From positions 33,584,647 through 33,648,646 of the forward strand of contig JAAONU010000016.1 in NCBI GenBank assembly GCA_012932295.1: a stretch of 64,000 nucleotides of DNA, given 5' to 3'. Positions 37,553-49,223 of the stretch are shown one piece after another (positions within the stretch are counted from its first letter, which is position 1; every line of letters begins with the position of its first letter). The position numbers and the translations under genes were made by a program. The notes under the pieces were generated by a model that did not search any database, was not told where the DNA came from, and saw nothing but the letters and a program-made list of their open reading frames with translations. This stretch comes from Cyclina sinensis (Eukaryota; Mollusca; Bivalvia; Venerida; Veneridae).

Positions 37553-38608
37553 TTAGAAAAAAGTCATTTTTAGGTTACTACAGTTATTACGCAGTCTTGC
37601 ATGAATTAATGAATAGAGTCGTGGTCCATCTAAATAGTAGGGTGGTAGAGTAGGAGCTGGATACTTAGTATTCAAAAGTTGACGCTTAAATTCGCCAGGT
37701 GATTGAAGATTTCTCATTGAAAGAGGTAAGGAGTTCCACTCACTAATTGCTAGAACAAACGAGTTTTCAAATAACGTAGTCCTTCGGGGAAGAGTTACCC
37801 TGTCGTCGCTATTTCGAAGGTTGTACAACATACTTTCACCAATAGTTCACGGAAACTGACCACTGAGGTAGTCATTGTTTTGATGTTGCTGTTATGAGTA
37901 TAACAGTGTAAGTATTTATGATAATCCACAGAGCGTGTTGCAAACACAAAATGCGTGTTGCGAGTTTTTACGATTTTTATTAGAACTAAAATAAGCCTAA
38001 CAGGTGGCGGGAATAAAGTACATATATTCTATGAGCATGTGCATTGTTATAAATAATTATGTACACACATGAATATTCATACATTGTACAACAGTCATTT
38101 CATTTTTTTATTTTAAACATCAATATTAGTTTTTGGTATTTTTGTCTATCTGCGAGTGTTAACCAACCAGTTTCTGTATACATTTTTTGTAAGCAAATAG
38201 AACGCGTAGTCCCTGTAACAAGTCTTGCCGCTTCAATCTGTATCATTTCTAAGTTTACTTTTTTCATAACAAGTACAGTTATCCCATACAGTTGATGCAT
38301 ATTCTAGAGTTGGTCTCAAAAATGAAATATAAATTTGATTTAGGGTCGAACTGTGTATTTTAATTTCCGTATTACTCCAAAACGTTTTGAATGAAGAAGC
38401 TATAATATTATTTACGTGAGTATGCCATTTACCATCCTTAACGTAACACCTAAATGCTTATGAGATTCTGTAGTAGTTAGAATTTTACCAATTATTCGAG
38501 CAACGGTTATCTTTGGTTATAAAAATATAGGAACCTCGGTTTTATCAGGATTAAAACTAACTAGCCATTGCCTGGACAATTTTGAAATTTCTCTTAAATC
38601 ATTATATA
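37553..38608 (-). pseudogene. LINE reverse transcriptase C-terminal remnant (CR1/Jockey-like)
   Basis: The minus strand reads, from 38608 down, YNDLREISKLSRQWLVSFN, PDKTE, ESHKHLGVTL, DGKWHTHVNNIIASS, then IEAARLVTGTTRS and TLADRQKYQKLILMFKI (38100-38300), and finally MLYNLRNSDDRVTLPRR, WNSLPLSMRNL and SLIHARLRNNCSNL (37553-37831). This order is the thumb and C-terminal end of a non-LTR reverse transcriptase. Frameshifts and stops are frequent and part of the middle (37.85-38.10 kb) is unreadable. The 5' side stops at the Tc1 element at 38609. Confidence 0.8.
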
Positions 38609-40116
38609 CTAACGGAAAAATATAACTGTGCATACTTCAAGGTATAGAATTTTTTTTAATATTAGGAATAGTAACATAAAACTTTGCAAATTAGCCAATC
38701 AACGTTTTATTTCTAACAATCAATACAAACACTTCATCATGTAAAACAATTTTTACAGTAACAAGGCGCAGAAGTTGACAGGTATGAAATCTGATTTCAC
38801 AAGGTCAGTATCGTGTGTGACCTCCATTGGCGTTCAAGCAAGCACGGCAGCGACGAGGCATAGAGGCAACTAAGTTGGCGATAACTGCCTGTGGAATGGT
38901 GTTCCAGATGTTGACCAATGTCTGCGCTAGTTGGTCCAGCGTGAGAGGTTGGTTACGTCTTTGACGGAGGCGTCTCTTCATCTCATCCCAAACGTGCTCA
39001 ATTGGTGAAAGATCTGGTGAAACAGCGGGCCAGGGTAAGACACTCACGTTTTGCTGAGCCAGAAACCCGGTAACTACACGTGCTACATGTGGCCGAGCGT
39101 TGTCTTGTTGAAACGTCATGTTACGCCCTTGACGTTGAAGAAATGGCAGCACGTGGGGTATGACAATCTCATCTCTGTAACGAACACCCGTTAAATTGCC
39201 ACGGACAATTACAAGCTGGGTCCTGCCTTGAGATGAGATACCTCCCCAAACCATTATCGACCCACCACCACCAAAACATTGACGTTGAAAAACACAGGGA
39301 TCCAAGTAACGTTCTCCGCGACGCCTGTATACACGAACTCGTCCGTCCGAACTTTCTAAGTGAAACCGCGACTCGTCAGTAAACAGAACATTATTCCAAT
39401 ATGCTCTTGGAAGCCTTAGATACTGTCTGCACCACTGACGTCGACGTTGTCGATGACGTAAGAGAAGAGTAGGACGTATCGCAGGACGTCGTGGAGTAAT
39501 GCTGTGCTCTCTTAATCGGTTTCTAACAGTTCGTCCACTGATAGGTCTCAAGCCAGGAATTGTTCGTGCTGTTAATGTGGCCGGTTGAAATCGATTCCGT
39601 AGGTGTGTAAGCCGGATATAATTGTCTTGACGGATTGACGTCACACGTGGACGCCCTGGACGTGGTAGATCACGGACGTTGCCACGTTGCTGAAATCGTC
39701 GCCAAAGTGCTGATATGGTGTTTCGGTGAACACCAAAACGCTGCGCAACCGCATTTTGAGCAATGCCTGCTTGGAGCATACCGACGGCACGTAGGCGATC
39801 ATTTTCTGAGATGCGTGGCATTGTCTTCAAAGACTTAAAATCCAAATGAAGGTGTTTTTCTGAACTGCTGGGTAGCTCACTATAATTTGACGGTTAAAAT
39901 AACTCGAAACAGCATGTACGAGGATGTTAACATAAAGAAACACGTAACAAGCGCGACCGTTACGGGCTATAAATTTTGCACGTGCAACTCGCGAAAAGCA
40001 GTATTATTGAAACAAGATTACCTTGTGAATTACACAAAAGAAATCTGCAAAAATAATTTTATACCTAATCAAAGATATTAAGTATTTTAGTTTGCACAGT
40101 TATATTTTTCCGTCAG
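38609..40116 (-). mobile_element. Intact-looking Tc1-like transposon E
   Basis: 24-bp TIRs (CTAACGGAAAAATATAACTG... at 38609-38632 and the complement at 40093-40116, one mismatch) are each flanked by TA (38607-38608, 40117-40118). The element is 1,508 bp with a single uninterrupted transposase. It is the only element in the window that could be autonomous. Confidence 0.93.
38805..39821 (-). CDS. Tc1/mariner-superfamily DD34E transposase
   Basis: 338 residues from the preferred start MPRISENDRL. An in-frame ATG eight codons upstream, at 39845, is less like the family start. Order: helix-turn-helix (residues about 5-45), GRPR hook, second helix-turn-helix (about 65-110), then the catalytic domain: LFTDESRFHL with D149, MVWGGIS, QQDNARPHVA with D240, SPIEHVWDEM with E275, so 34 residues separate the last two. 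The C-terminus SMPRRCRACL...GGHTRY is typical. The enzyme cuts and pastes its own element at TA sites in the nucleus. There is no stop or frameshift. It lies antisense in the large intron of the VMAT-like gene. Confidence 0.93.
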   Translation of the reverse strand: MPRISENDRLRAVGMLQAGIAQNAVAQRFGVHRNTISALWRRFQQRGNVRDLPRPGRPRVTSIRQDNYIRLTHLRNRFQPATLTARTIPGLRPISGRTVRNRLREHSITPRRPAIRPTLLLRHRQRRRQWCRQYLRLPRAYWNNVLFTDESRFHLESSDGRVRVYRRRGERYLDPCVFQRQCFGGGGSIMVWGGISSQGRTQLVIVRGNLTGVRYRDEIVIPHVLPFLQRQGRNMTFQQDNARPHVARVVTGFLAQQNVSVLPWPAVSPDLSPIEHVWDEMKRRLRQRRNQPLTLDQLAQTLVNIWNTIPQAVIANLVASMPRRCRACLNANGGHTRY

Positions 40117-40118
40117 TA

Positions 40119-40437
40119 TATATATATATATTATACCACACGTAAACTGTCAATAATAAATTCCCATAGGCGATCGGGCTTTTTAAAACTAATGTTTCAT
40201 TTTGCATCAGCTCAGAGGCTGTCGCCTCGGGTGTTATTGTTTTTTCGGGTTGTCAATATCCTCTATCACCCTCGCTGATGTGTGTTATTTATATAATATA
40301 AACCATCCAGATAAAAGATGTGGAAAAGTTAGAAAAGAATTTGTTGTTGCAAATAGAAAATGTCGTGTAAATACATAATACTGTTACAGATACCCGGTTA
40401 TTCAGAGATAAAAAAGGAGATCTTATGTATAATTGTT
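40119..40437. other. Non-coding intron sequence
   Basis: A short TA run adjoins the Tc1 element; nothing else is recognised. Confidence 0.4.
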
Positions 40438-40790
40438 GCGATTTTGTATCACAAAATGACAAACACTGACAAGAAGAGAAAAAAGGTAAAACAAATTTAG
40501 ATTAGTTTTTTCAGAACTGTTTCCAACTTTTTACTGAAATTAGCACACAATTCTCATGGATTACGAATGAAAACCGTTAGAGTTTTACGACTAACATTGA
40601 TTATTCAAAGGTGCGATTTTGTATCACAAAATGACAAACACTGACAAGAAGAGAAAAAAGGTAAAACAAATTTAGATTAGTTTTTTCCGAACTGTTTCCA
40701 ACTTTTTACTGAAATTAGCACACAATTCTCATGGATTACGAATGAAAACCGTTAGAGTTTTACGACTAACATTGATTATTCAAAGGTGCG
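40438..40790 (+). repeat. Recent 175-bp tandem duplication
   Basis: 40438-40612 and 40613-40787 are identical except near TTTTTCAGAAC/TTTTTCCGAAC. GCG is repeated at each junction. No coding potential. Confidence 0.95.
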
Positions 40791-41483
40791 TGCTTTGTGT
40801 TGTTGAATTTTACCATGACATACAGTATTGTTCTTTTACATTTTTTGTTTGCCGTATTTATAAACAGATTAATATTCGATTATAAAAAAGAACGACACTC
40901 AACAAATCACAAAGCATGTCAATACATAATACATGTAGTTTAAAAGTTTTATAGAATAAAATTTGAATGCAATCTTTCTTTCTTATACATCTATGAAGAA
41001 AAAAGAAGAAAGACTGTTATATACAAAATGAAAAATACCAATAGCAAAGATTACATTACAGAGATATGTTTGTGTAAAGTAATCTCAAGCCTGATAAAAT
41101 ATCAGTTAAATACCTTTACTCACTTATAATAACATTCCATTGCCTTCTCTTCGTGATGTAAAAATTTAATTTGAAATGTAAAGAATAATTTGATCATGAT
41201 TTTACGGGAGTAAGAAAAACATGTTGAGTATAGAAAAAAGTGAACACGAGATAATCTGTATAACAATCGAGGACTAGACTAATCTCGTTGAATAATAATT
41301 TAGTGAAATATAAACTATAAGTTTCATTTAATTTCACTGAAACAATTACAGGAATCAACTTATATAATTATGCAAAATAATGTGTCGGATAAAACATAAA
41401 GGTAAGATTTTAGACCCCTTTTTAATGCAATCAAAAATGCTTTATACATGCATATAATAACACAACTATCAAGTGAAATACAG
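40791..41483. other. Non-coding intron sequence
   Basis: Nothing recognised. Confidence 0.45.
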
Positions 41484-43930
41484 TTAATTAGTAGCATCTC
41501 TCCAGTTTGATTTGTCATTGCCCCACTGATTTTCTGATGAATAGTTATTATCCCCATACAAAAGGTTATTTGAATAACTGTAAGAGATGCCGGGAAGTAA
41601 AGTCTGTATGTCTTGTAAGCATTTAGTTTGTTTCACATTGCATTTTTCTGTGACTATAATACACACGACTGTCATTGGTCCAGTGGGTATTGATTTTCTT
41701 GTCTTTCTGAGCCGATGTTTGACAAGTTGTTGCCTGGATTTGGTGAGGTCTTCGATGACAGTCATTCTGAATGAATCAGATTTTGCACTTTTTATGTCCC
41801 CGCCATGATAATGGCGAGCGGGCATATAGTGTTTACCCTGTCCGTGTGTGGTGTGTGTGTGTGGGGGGGGGGCACATAGATGTTCGTGTCCGGCTCATAA
41901 CTTTGTTGTGCATGGTTGGATTTCAAAATAATTTGGCATAAGTGATCATCATATGAAGTAGACGTGTCGCATACAAGAAATATGTTGCTCGCTCAAAGGT
42001 CAAGGTCACAGTGGACACAAGTTTTGGCTAATTCCTTATATGGATATAGTAAAAGTGTTGTTCGTGTCCGGCTCATAACTTCCTCATGCATGATGGTGTT
42101 TCAAAAAACAAATGTGTTTATTATGTCTCCCCCCACGCCTATGGGATACATATTGTTTTGCCCAGTTCGTCTGTCCGTCTGTCACACTTTGTTTCCGTTC
42201 GATAACTAGAATACCTTTCAGCTAGAGTCTGCAAACGTCAAAGGGTGATTACCCTTATTGACTTACAGCAGCTATTGTTTTTGGGGTATATAGGTCAAAG
42301 TCACAGTGACCTTAAATGTGAAAATGGTTTCCGCTCAATAACTAGAGTTCTATTTGATCTAGTGTCTTCAAACTTCATAGGAAGACAGTTCTTATTGCGT
42401 AACAGAAGTCATTGATTTTAGGCCAGCCAAAGGTCAGGGTCACAGTGATTTATAACTTGAAATGGTTTCCGCTTAATGACTAGAGTTCTATTTGACCGAG
42501 TGTCTTCAAGCTTCATAGGATGATTGTCCTTTATGAGTAGAAGAAGCCTTTTGATTTTGGGGTCAGCTGGTCAATGGTCAAGGTCACAGTTATCTTTAAC
42601 TTGAAAATGGTTTCCGCTCAATAACTTGAGTTCTTTTTGACCCAGTGTCTTCAAGCTGCATAGGATGATTGTCCTTGTTGAGTAGAAGAAGCCTATTGTT
42701 TTTTGGGGTCACCTGATCAAATGTCAAGGTCATAGTGACCTTTTCTTCTGCAGCAATTATACTCTATATATGTCATACTATGGGTTTCTTTCCAACACAC
42801 TCATTCCTATTCTCCAGTGTACAGTTCTGTCGCTAGCTGACCTCTCTCATCTAATCTGTGCTCTGTTTCAATGATGCGCTTGGGGAGACATGTGTATTTT
42901 TTACAAAATCATCTAGTTATCATACACTGACGACACTTCCCCGCCATGATAATTTCTTGTTTCTTGCACATAATTTCAACACTTTCAGCATGCTCATCAT
43001 GTCATTTTAGTAAGGTAGCAGATGTGAATATGGAATTATCACACAAGGCAGGTGAGCAACAAAGAACTTACATGAATGTAATAGACATTTGTAGTTGGCT
43101 GCATGAATGTGTGCTTTGATATAATTATTATATGGGCGCAACAGATATAACAGTAGATTGCTACGTAGGTTTTATCTCTTACCATTTCGTTGCCTTGTCC
43201 AGTGTCATTTAGCGGGGGCATCTGTGTCCTTTAGACACATTTCTAGTGGCTAAACACTTTATTTTTAATTTTCCAGCCCTTGAATTTAAACGAAATTTGA
43301 ATTTGGCCGTTTCTAGATGTTTTAAAGGGATGGGATCTTTCGATATCATCAGAGGTTATGGGAGGAGTATCATGCATTTTATTACATATGCCGACATTAA
43401 TGCGGTCGTAGTAAGTGTCGATTTTGGAGAAAGTACAGTTTGTTTCGTTTTGGTGTGCTCGTCTTGGTTGACAACTGGGTCACCGGTTGTTTTAGATTCG
43501 ATACTCTCATTAACATCGCTTGAAGTAGTTGTAAATCGGTATGCTAAACCTTAAGGATGATCTCCTTCCATATTGTTCTAGATCGTTAATTTTTGATTCT
43601 AGGAAAAAAAAACGGTTATCCGCTCCCACTGATTGGCCTTTAAGTTTTTTGTTTTCAAATTTATGCTGTTGGGCCTCTTTGTTTAGAAAATCAATTTTTT
43701 GAATTCATGTCCTTCAGAGCTTTTGTCTGAGCGTCTATTTTTTCATAAATAGGTTTAAGCATTGTCTGAAACATATTTGTAAGCTTCGGAAAGATTGTAC
43801 CACACATGGCCTCCATGACCTCATTACTTCGAACAGCAGATTGTACTAACTGAGCTAAATCAAATGCATACAAAATACTTTTGTAATGCTTGAATGATTT
43901 TTTATATAACTGCGCAAATATGTTGTTCAA
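41484..43930 (-). pseudogene. Degraded LINE ORF1-like sequence with nested repeat
   Basis: The minus strand from 43930 gives FDLAQLVQSAVRSNEVMEAM, IFPKLTNMFQTMLKPIYEKI and DAQTKALKDMN, a coiled-coil start like LINE ORF1. Further on, SDDIERSH and QISFKFKGWKIKN resemble the RNA-binding part, and at 41484-41800 FRMTVIEDLTKSRQQLVKHR resembles its C-terminal part. The two halves are separated by an inserted repeat at about 41800-42950. Many stops. Assignment is by order and flavour of the blocks only. Confidence 0.4.
41797..42950 (+). repeat. Nested TATGTCCCCGCC and GGGAGACAT repeats
   Basis: It starts TTTATGTCCCCGCCATGATAA and TGGCGAGCGGGCATATAGTG, with a (GT)n/G-run at 41850-41873. It passes at 42119 into TTATGTCTCCCCCCACGCC and four units beginning GTTTCCGYTCRATAAC (42193, 42327, 42465, 42609), and closes GGGGAGACATGTG, CATCTAGTTATC. 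CCCCGCCATGATAAT recurs at 42938, which suggests one repeat inserted into another. Confidence 0.65.
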
Positions 43931-43959
43931 AGGTCAAAATAACATCGTGATCTTTAAAA

Positions 43960-45480
43960 GCTGGAGCGGATCCATGTCTTTGCCAAGCTTGGAGGGTTAT
44001 CAAAATAACTAAATATACAGTATCTTGGAAAAACGGAGTGTCACATGAAAAGAACTAGGTCTTGCTCAAAGATCAAGGTCATAAAAAAGTGCAGCTGAGT
44101 CATTGTATTGTCCTGCATTGAGTGGTGTTGATATAACTTCCATAAATGATTCAACAAATGTGTTCGTTTGTGTTGTATGGAGTTCGAGTGATGTATGTAG
44201 AACCAGGTCCTTTGCTGAAAGGTTAAGTCACACCTGTTTTGAAATGCCATTGGATAAATTTTGCCATAACGAGATAAAGTGTTGTAAGTATGAACTAGGC
44301 TTCTTGCTCAAATGTTTCGGTCACACTGAAATGTCAAAATTAAAAGTAAGGATAGTTTAACTCTACATGAAGATAACACAAATATATTGCGGGCTCGACG
44401 TCACAAAGTAAACAGCTTGATAGTATATTCATGAAAACAAGTTACTAGTTTGGTATTGTTATCTAAGTCATAGTCAAATATTATTTAAGAATACTTCAAT
44501 CTTATCTGTATTGAAACCCTTTGTAAGTTTCTTCATTTTGTGTGAAAGGGTTCGAAATTAAATATAATATCAATCAGATTTGTAAAAGCTGATTGATACC
44601 ACTCTTTCGATAAAATCTAGACAGAATAAAAGGTTGCCATGATTGGCTCTTCTACGGCTGCACAAAAGTGACATGTCGTTTTTTTTTATATAAACAAAAA
44701 GAATTGCACATGTCACATATGTGCCACAGTATATTTCTCTGTGGTAAATAATTTATTTGCCTGATCAGAATTAAATGTCTGGATAAATTACAAAATATGA
44801 TTGAAAACAACAAAATATTCAAGCATTTTGAACATTGTCCGAAATGAAGCTGTCTGTGGCCAGCAGTATCGCTCTACTAAGACTTGTCAATCTTTTATTG
44901 TTAATTTCTTAACCAAATGAAATACTGAAATGTCTGTACTTTTGCTAATAGAGTCAAATCTGTTGAATCAGTACCAGTATTTTCAATAACTGATGGTACG
45001 TTCAACCTTGATGAGACGATGTGTCGCGTGTAAGAGCCACGCCCATATCTTAAAGGACAAGATCATAATCACTGGTCAGATGTAAATAATTTTGATGAAA
45101 GACCTTGTCCGGGCCATAATTTCTTCATGCATGGAAAGGTTTTAAAATACCCTGGTATTTGTGTTCATCCAGATGAGACAGTGTGACGCATGTAAGTCCC
45201 AAGACCTTAGTTAAATGTTACGGTGACTTGTCAAATGTAAAAAGTTTTGATGATGTACCTTCTCTGGGCCATAACTTCTTCATGCATGGATTTATTTTGA
45301 AATTTCTTGGCATAATGTTTCATCTATTGCTAGATAAGACGATGTGTCGTGTTTTAGACCCAGGTTCCTTGCTCAAAGGTCAAGGTCACAGTGATTTGTC
45401 AAAGCTCAAAAAATTTAAATAATAGACCTGATCAGGTCCATTATTTTCCATGCATGGAAAATAATTTAAATTTCTTTCCA
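43960..45480 (+). repeat. Degenerate units of the AACTTGGCATAA / AAGGTCAAGGTCA family
   Basis: Blocks CATAACTTCTTCATGCATGG, TTTTGAAATTTCTTGGCATAA, GACGATGTGTCG and GCTCAAAGGTCAAGGTCACAG recur at about 44.0, 44.2, 45.0, 45.15 and 45.3 kb. Strongly diverged and non-coding. Confidence 0.6.
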
Positions 45481-47656
45481 AATATATGTCACCTTCCTGG
45501 TATTTGCCTATAATATAACATCACACCATCAAATAAAATAGCATCATAATCAGTACTTTATTTTTTTATTCAACTGTACATGTTTTCATTCCACTGCCAT
45601 GCAAGAATTTTACAAAGATCCCTTTCACTTACAAATCTTACAATGCTGTGACCAAGCGGAGTGTGGGGTTCTAGTATTCGTCATTTCTGTGACAAGCTCT
45701 AGTTCTAATAGTTTCTGTCATTCAGTTAACACACAATCATGTGGATGTCAACAAATTATTCAAATCAACTTGTGTCAAAATGTCTGAGTTAAGGTCAACA
45801 CATTATTTCTGGGTAAGTCTCGATAATCGACGTTCTGACCCATAACGTATGTGATCAGTAATTATAAGCAAAACTCACTGACACTATCATATCTGAAATG
45901 TGTTGTATTGGAAGGTAAAAAACACTTTTTATTTAAGGTAGCCCGTCATGACTGTTAATTTGAGACATGTTTCATTCGTATTTATCATTACTTTGACATT
46001 TCTTAGACATAAAAACATTCTGTAGTCTCATTTCAGCTATTGAGTTACTCTAACAATATGGTTCTTTCTAGCAATATGGTTCTTTCTAGCAATATGGTTC
46101 TTTCTAGCAATATGGTTCTTTCTAGCAATATGGTTCTTTCTAGCAATATGGTAATAAACCTCCTCTGTTATGATTAAGAACGTTGTGGTTTTAGTTATAA
46201 TTGATTTACTCATGAAATTTTACAAAAATGACCTATTACATATAACATACTTACTCTGTGTGTAAAATCTTCAGCTTTAAAAAACTCGTAAAAGTGTAAC
46301 TTGTGTGCAAATATAAAGTCGTTTCTTCTTGTACAAAACGGGACATACATCCAAACACCTTGCGTTATATAGCAGTTTTACTTCGATATAGACGTTCACC
46401 GTACTGGCCTAAGGTGCTAGGCGTTTCATGGTTCCGAAAATAACTCTTCCTGCAGAACCTTGTCGAGAAAGTACATTTTAATATTGTTATTATATCATTC
46501 AATTATCTTAGTATAATAAGGGTAAACAGACAGCCATATTCCGACCAGTAGTTGAAACTAAAGTGTGACTACTTTCTGATTGTCCACTGTGACTTTATTT
46601 AATTTTATGAACTAGTCACCTGTTCAGAAATAAGTCAAGCCTAAAAAAGGTTAGAAACTGCTTATCAGTGTGTCTCTTTCTTCTTGGTTTAAGTCACGAG
46701 TTAAACGGATAAACCAAGTGTCCGGACCTAGGGGTCAGTAACCAACCTTTCTAACTATGACAGGCATAATTGTGCCAGCTTTTCATTCGGTTCCTGTCAT
46801 CCGAACATCCAGTACAGGTCTGTGTGAACTTTGTGCTTTTCTAGGTGATAGTTAACCAGTGATGGTCATGGTATGAATAAAGGGCAGACTTTGAATCAGA
46901 AGGTGTGTTCTTTAACTTTCATTTCAAAATCATTCAGTGCATAAGTGAACTGAAGTCCGGACACGAATGTGTGCATTATATTCAGAATATGGTGACCTTT
47001 AGGTGTGGCCTTGATATTGGGTGTGAGTGTTGCACGCGACACGTGGTCTTGATGTGCTGAACACTGGTGTCTTATTACACCCCGGGCGTGGCTATTTTTA
47101 TATTCCCATTTTCTTGGGCATAAAGATGATATTCTTTAAAAATAAAATATTTAAACTAATACTTATCTAGTTTTGAAATTATTTTCTATAACAATAAATA
47201 AGGCAAGTTCAAGACCAAATAAATTGTCCGCTGTAATGATTCGTTTTTTTTTTGTCTTGAGCGCAACTTGTATTTAGAACTTTTGAAATATCCGTATCTT
47301 CAATTTCATAAACAATTATTTGTCTTGAGCATACCTTTAAAACTTAAAAAATAATTCTATCGTTTATTTGTCATCTCTTTATGTAATTTCTTTTATAAAA
47401 CAAGTGAACAAAAAGCAGGTGGTGTTAAAGTGACTGACTCAAAGATGCGTCGACGATGCATAAATAAGAAAATGTTTATACATAAAGAAATTCTAGTTGT
47501 AATTGCTAAGAACATATCTAAACTAAGTTACTGTATCATTTTTGTTACAGAAATACACCATAATATAAAGTTTTACACACCTTTATAAGTGAAAAAAATT
47601 ACCCTCGTAATCACGGGATAAAACACTTTGTTTATATCGTTAACTTTTATTGTATT
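45481..47656. other. Non-coding intron sequence
   Basis: No gene recognised; it contains the 18-bp array at 46053-46151. An ORF at 45599-45787 lacks any family signature. Confidence 0.45.
46053..46151 (+). repeat. 18-bp tandem repeat, five and a half copies
   Basis: The unit CAATATGGTTCTTTCTAG is repeated without change. Confidence 0.95.
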
Positions 47657-47732
47657 AACTAGTCTGTGTGGCTCAGTTGTTCAGTTTGCCGCCCCTTATC
47701 TAAAAGACTGGAGAGGCATAGGTTCGAATCCT
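47657..47732 (+). mobile_element. tRNA-like sequence (SINE head or tRNA pseudogene)
   Basis: GTGTGGCTCAGTTGTTC resembles an A box. GGTTCGAATCC (47719-47729) is a perfect B box inside a pairable T arm (ATAGG...CCTGT). No matching acceptor stem or clean anticodon arm is found, so a working tRNA is unlikely. Confidence 0.45.
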
Positions 47733-48494
47733 GTTGAAATATTTTTTCTTCAGTATTCATGGTGTATAGAAGCACAAAATTCTGTTTTTGTTTTCATTTT
47801 AAAGGGATATACGGGCAAAAGTTTTATGCTTTCTTTCACGTTTCTTCATTCAATATACTATAAATGTGCTCGAAATAAATACAATGGTCAGTCCCAGTAA
47901 CAAAGATTTCCTCTATTTAAATGGAAAAAACCGGATGGTTTCCTAACTTAACGCACGTGGGTCTAGATAGAAAATTTAGATTTCGTGCTAAATTTTGCAG
48001 TGAATGATTGGACGGTTGTAGTACCTGTCACGTGATCTACGGCCAAAAGCAACCCAAGAAAAACGACGATTGACTGTTTTTGAGTTTCCTCCCTTTACTT
48101 TTCCGCTCGAACCATTTTTAGTCTTCGTCTATTTTTTTGATATTACCATATATGGAGGTTGCGAAAATTGCCACACAACGGTATATGTAGTACGGTGTAA
48201 GAAGTGTCATTTACCGTCTAAATGTCCTGAATTTGAGTTTGAAAAGTTCGAAATACAATAAACAATTTACTTTTGCTGCATGTTATCAGCGTACCTATTA
48301 GTAAAGATGATTTGAGTGAAACTGCGATATTCAATATACAAATTACTACTACATCTCGGATATGCATTTAGGTTTTAACGAATGAGCTTTGTGAAACCGA
48401 AGTATGAATTAACAAACTTGCAAGGCTGGCACCGAATAGCCTCCGTATAATCATTTCTTTACATTGCTTATGTTTCTTTTCATTCTTATTCCAG
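47733..48494. other. Non-coding end of the large intron
   Basis: A 63-codon ORF at 48070-48261 with several Cys residues is not recognised. The polypyrimidine tract and acceptor of the next exon lie at 48474-48494. Confidence 0.45.
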
Positions 48495-48584
48495 TTGGAT
48501 ACCCTTATGGTGGTCTCTTGTATGCAGTGTCAGGGAAAACTGTGCCGTTCGTAGGAATACTCATTCTCTGTCTTCTCAATATAG
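48495..48584 (+). CDS. VMAT-like: SLC18/VMAT-like transporter exon (TM5-TM6)
   Basis: Acceptor TTATTCCAG and donor ATAGGTAAAC. It enters in phase 1, completing a Val codon with the last G of the 34.1 kb exon, and leaves in phase 1. It reads VGYPYGGLLYAVSGKTVPFV followed by GILILCLLNI. Together with the previous exon it forms the G-rich antiporter motif C (GG...G...GxPxGG) of drug/proton antiporters in the family. In vertebrate and fly VMATs the corresponding text is VGPPFG...GKTAPF, so Tyr replaces the usual Pro or Ala after the Gly. Confidence 0.9.
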
Positions 48585-48642
48585 GTAAACGTGTTTCGTC
48601 TTTCGTTTGATCTTTTGCAGTTTCAAGTTGTCTTTAAGAAAG

Positions 48643-48925
48643 AATCAGAGCAAACCCGTTCCACATATTGTGGAGAGAAATGATTTAACAATCAGAGCAA
48701 ACCCGTTCCACATATTGTGGAGAGGAATGATTTAACAATCAGAGCAAACCCGTTCCACATATTGTGGAGAGGAATGATTTAACAATCAGAGCAAACCCGT
48801 TCCACATATTGTGGAGAGGAATGATTTAACAATCAGAGCAAACCCGTTCCACATATTGTGGAGAGAAATGATGCAACAATCAGAGCAAACCCGTTCCACA
48901 TATTGTGGAGAGAAATGATGCAACA
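48643..48925 (+). repeat. 47-bp tandem repeat, about six copies
   Basis: The unit is AATCAGAGCAAACCCGTTCC, ACATATTGTGGAGAGRAATG, ATTTAAC, with a CCACA-TAT-TGTGG hairpin. The last two copies carry GATGCAAC. It lies within the 639-bp intron (48585-49223). Confidence 0.95.
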
Positions 48926-49223
48926 AATCTATATTTTACTTTGATTATTAAAATGAGAAAATTAACAAAACGAGTTTTAAATGAAGTAAGATAAATTAGG
49001 CGCAGTGATGGAGCATTCGAGCATTGCTAACATATATTGATTACATGTATACTGCATAATGTCTAACTCATTGAAGGTCATGATTTCGAGTCCTACTGCC
49101 AACATACCTTTGTGAAAGTATTGGCATCTCATAACCTAATAGAAGAAAAGGATATGAAAGAAACCCAGTATTTTATATCATGACAAAAAAAAACAAGAAC
49201 AATTTTAAGAAGTTTTCTTTCAG

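Larger units (their letters stand above)
34202..48494 (+). other. 14.3-kb intron of the VMAT-like gene
   Basis: Bounded by GTAAGA (34202) and TTATTCCAG (48494), in phase 1 on both sides. It is packed with mobile elements and tandem repeats, listed separately. Confidence 0.8.

Noticed and set aside
36514..37573. A dozen overlapping ORFs with VCVCVSTTVTVKK or NGLRLCIDYCNSKKS repeats on both strands
   Set aside because: They are translations of the 45/46-bp minisatellite; frames open and close with the A-run length, and there is no independent coding signal.
43246..43554. 102-codon plus-strand ORF
   Set aside because: The opposite strand carries the better-supported LINE ORF1-like text (SDDIERSH); the plus ORF is its shadow.
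47657..47732. Functional tRNA gene
   Set aside because: A and B boxes are present, but no acceptor stem pairs and the anticodon arm is not regular.
48643..48925. CRISPR-like 47-bp repeats with internal dyad
   Set aside because: No spacers; the copies are tandem within an intron.
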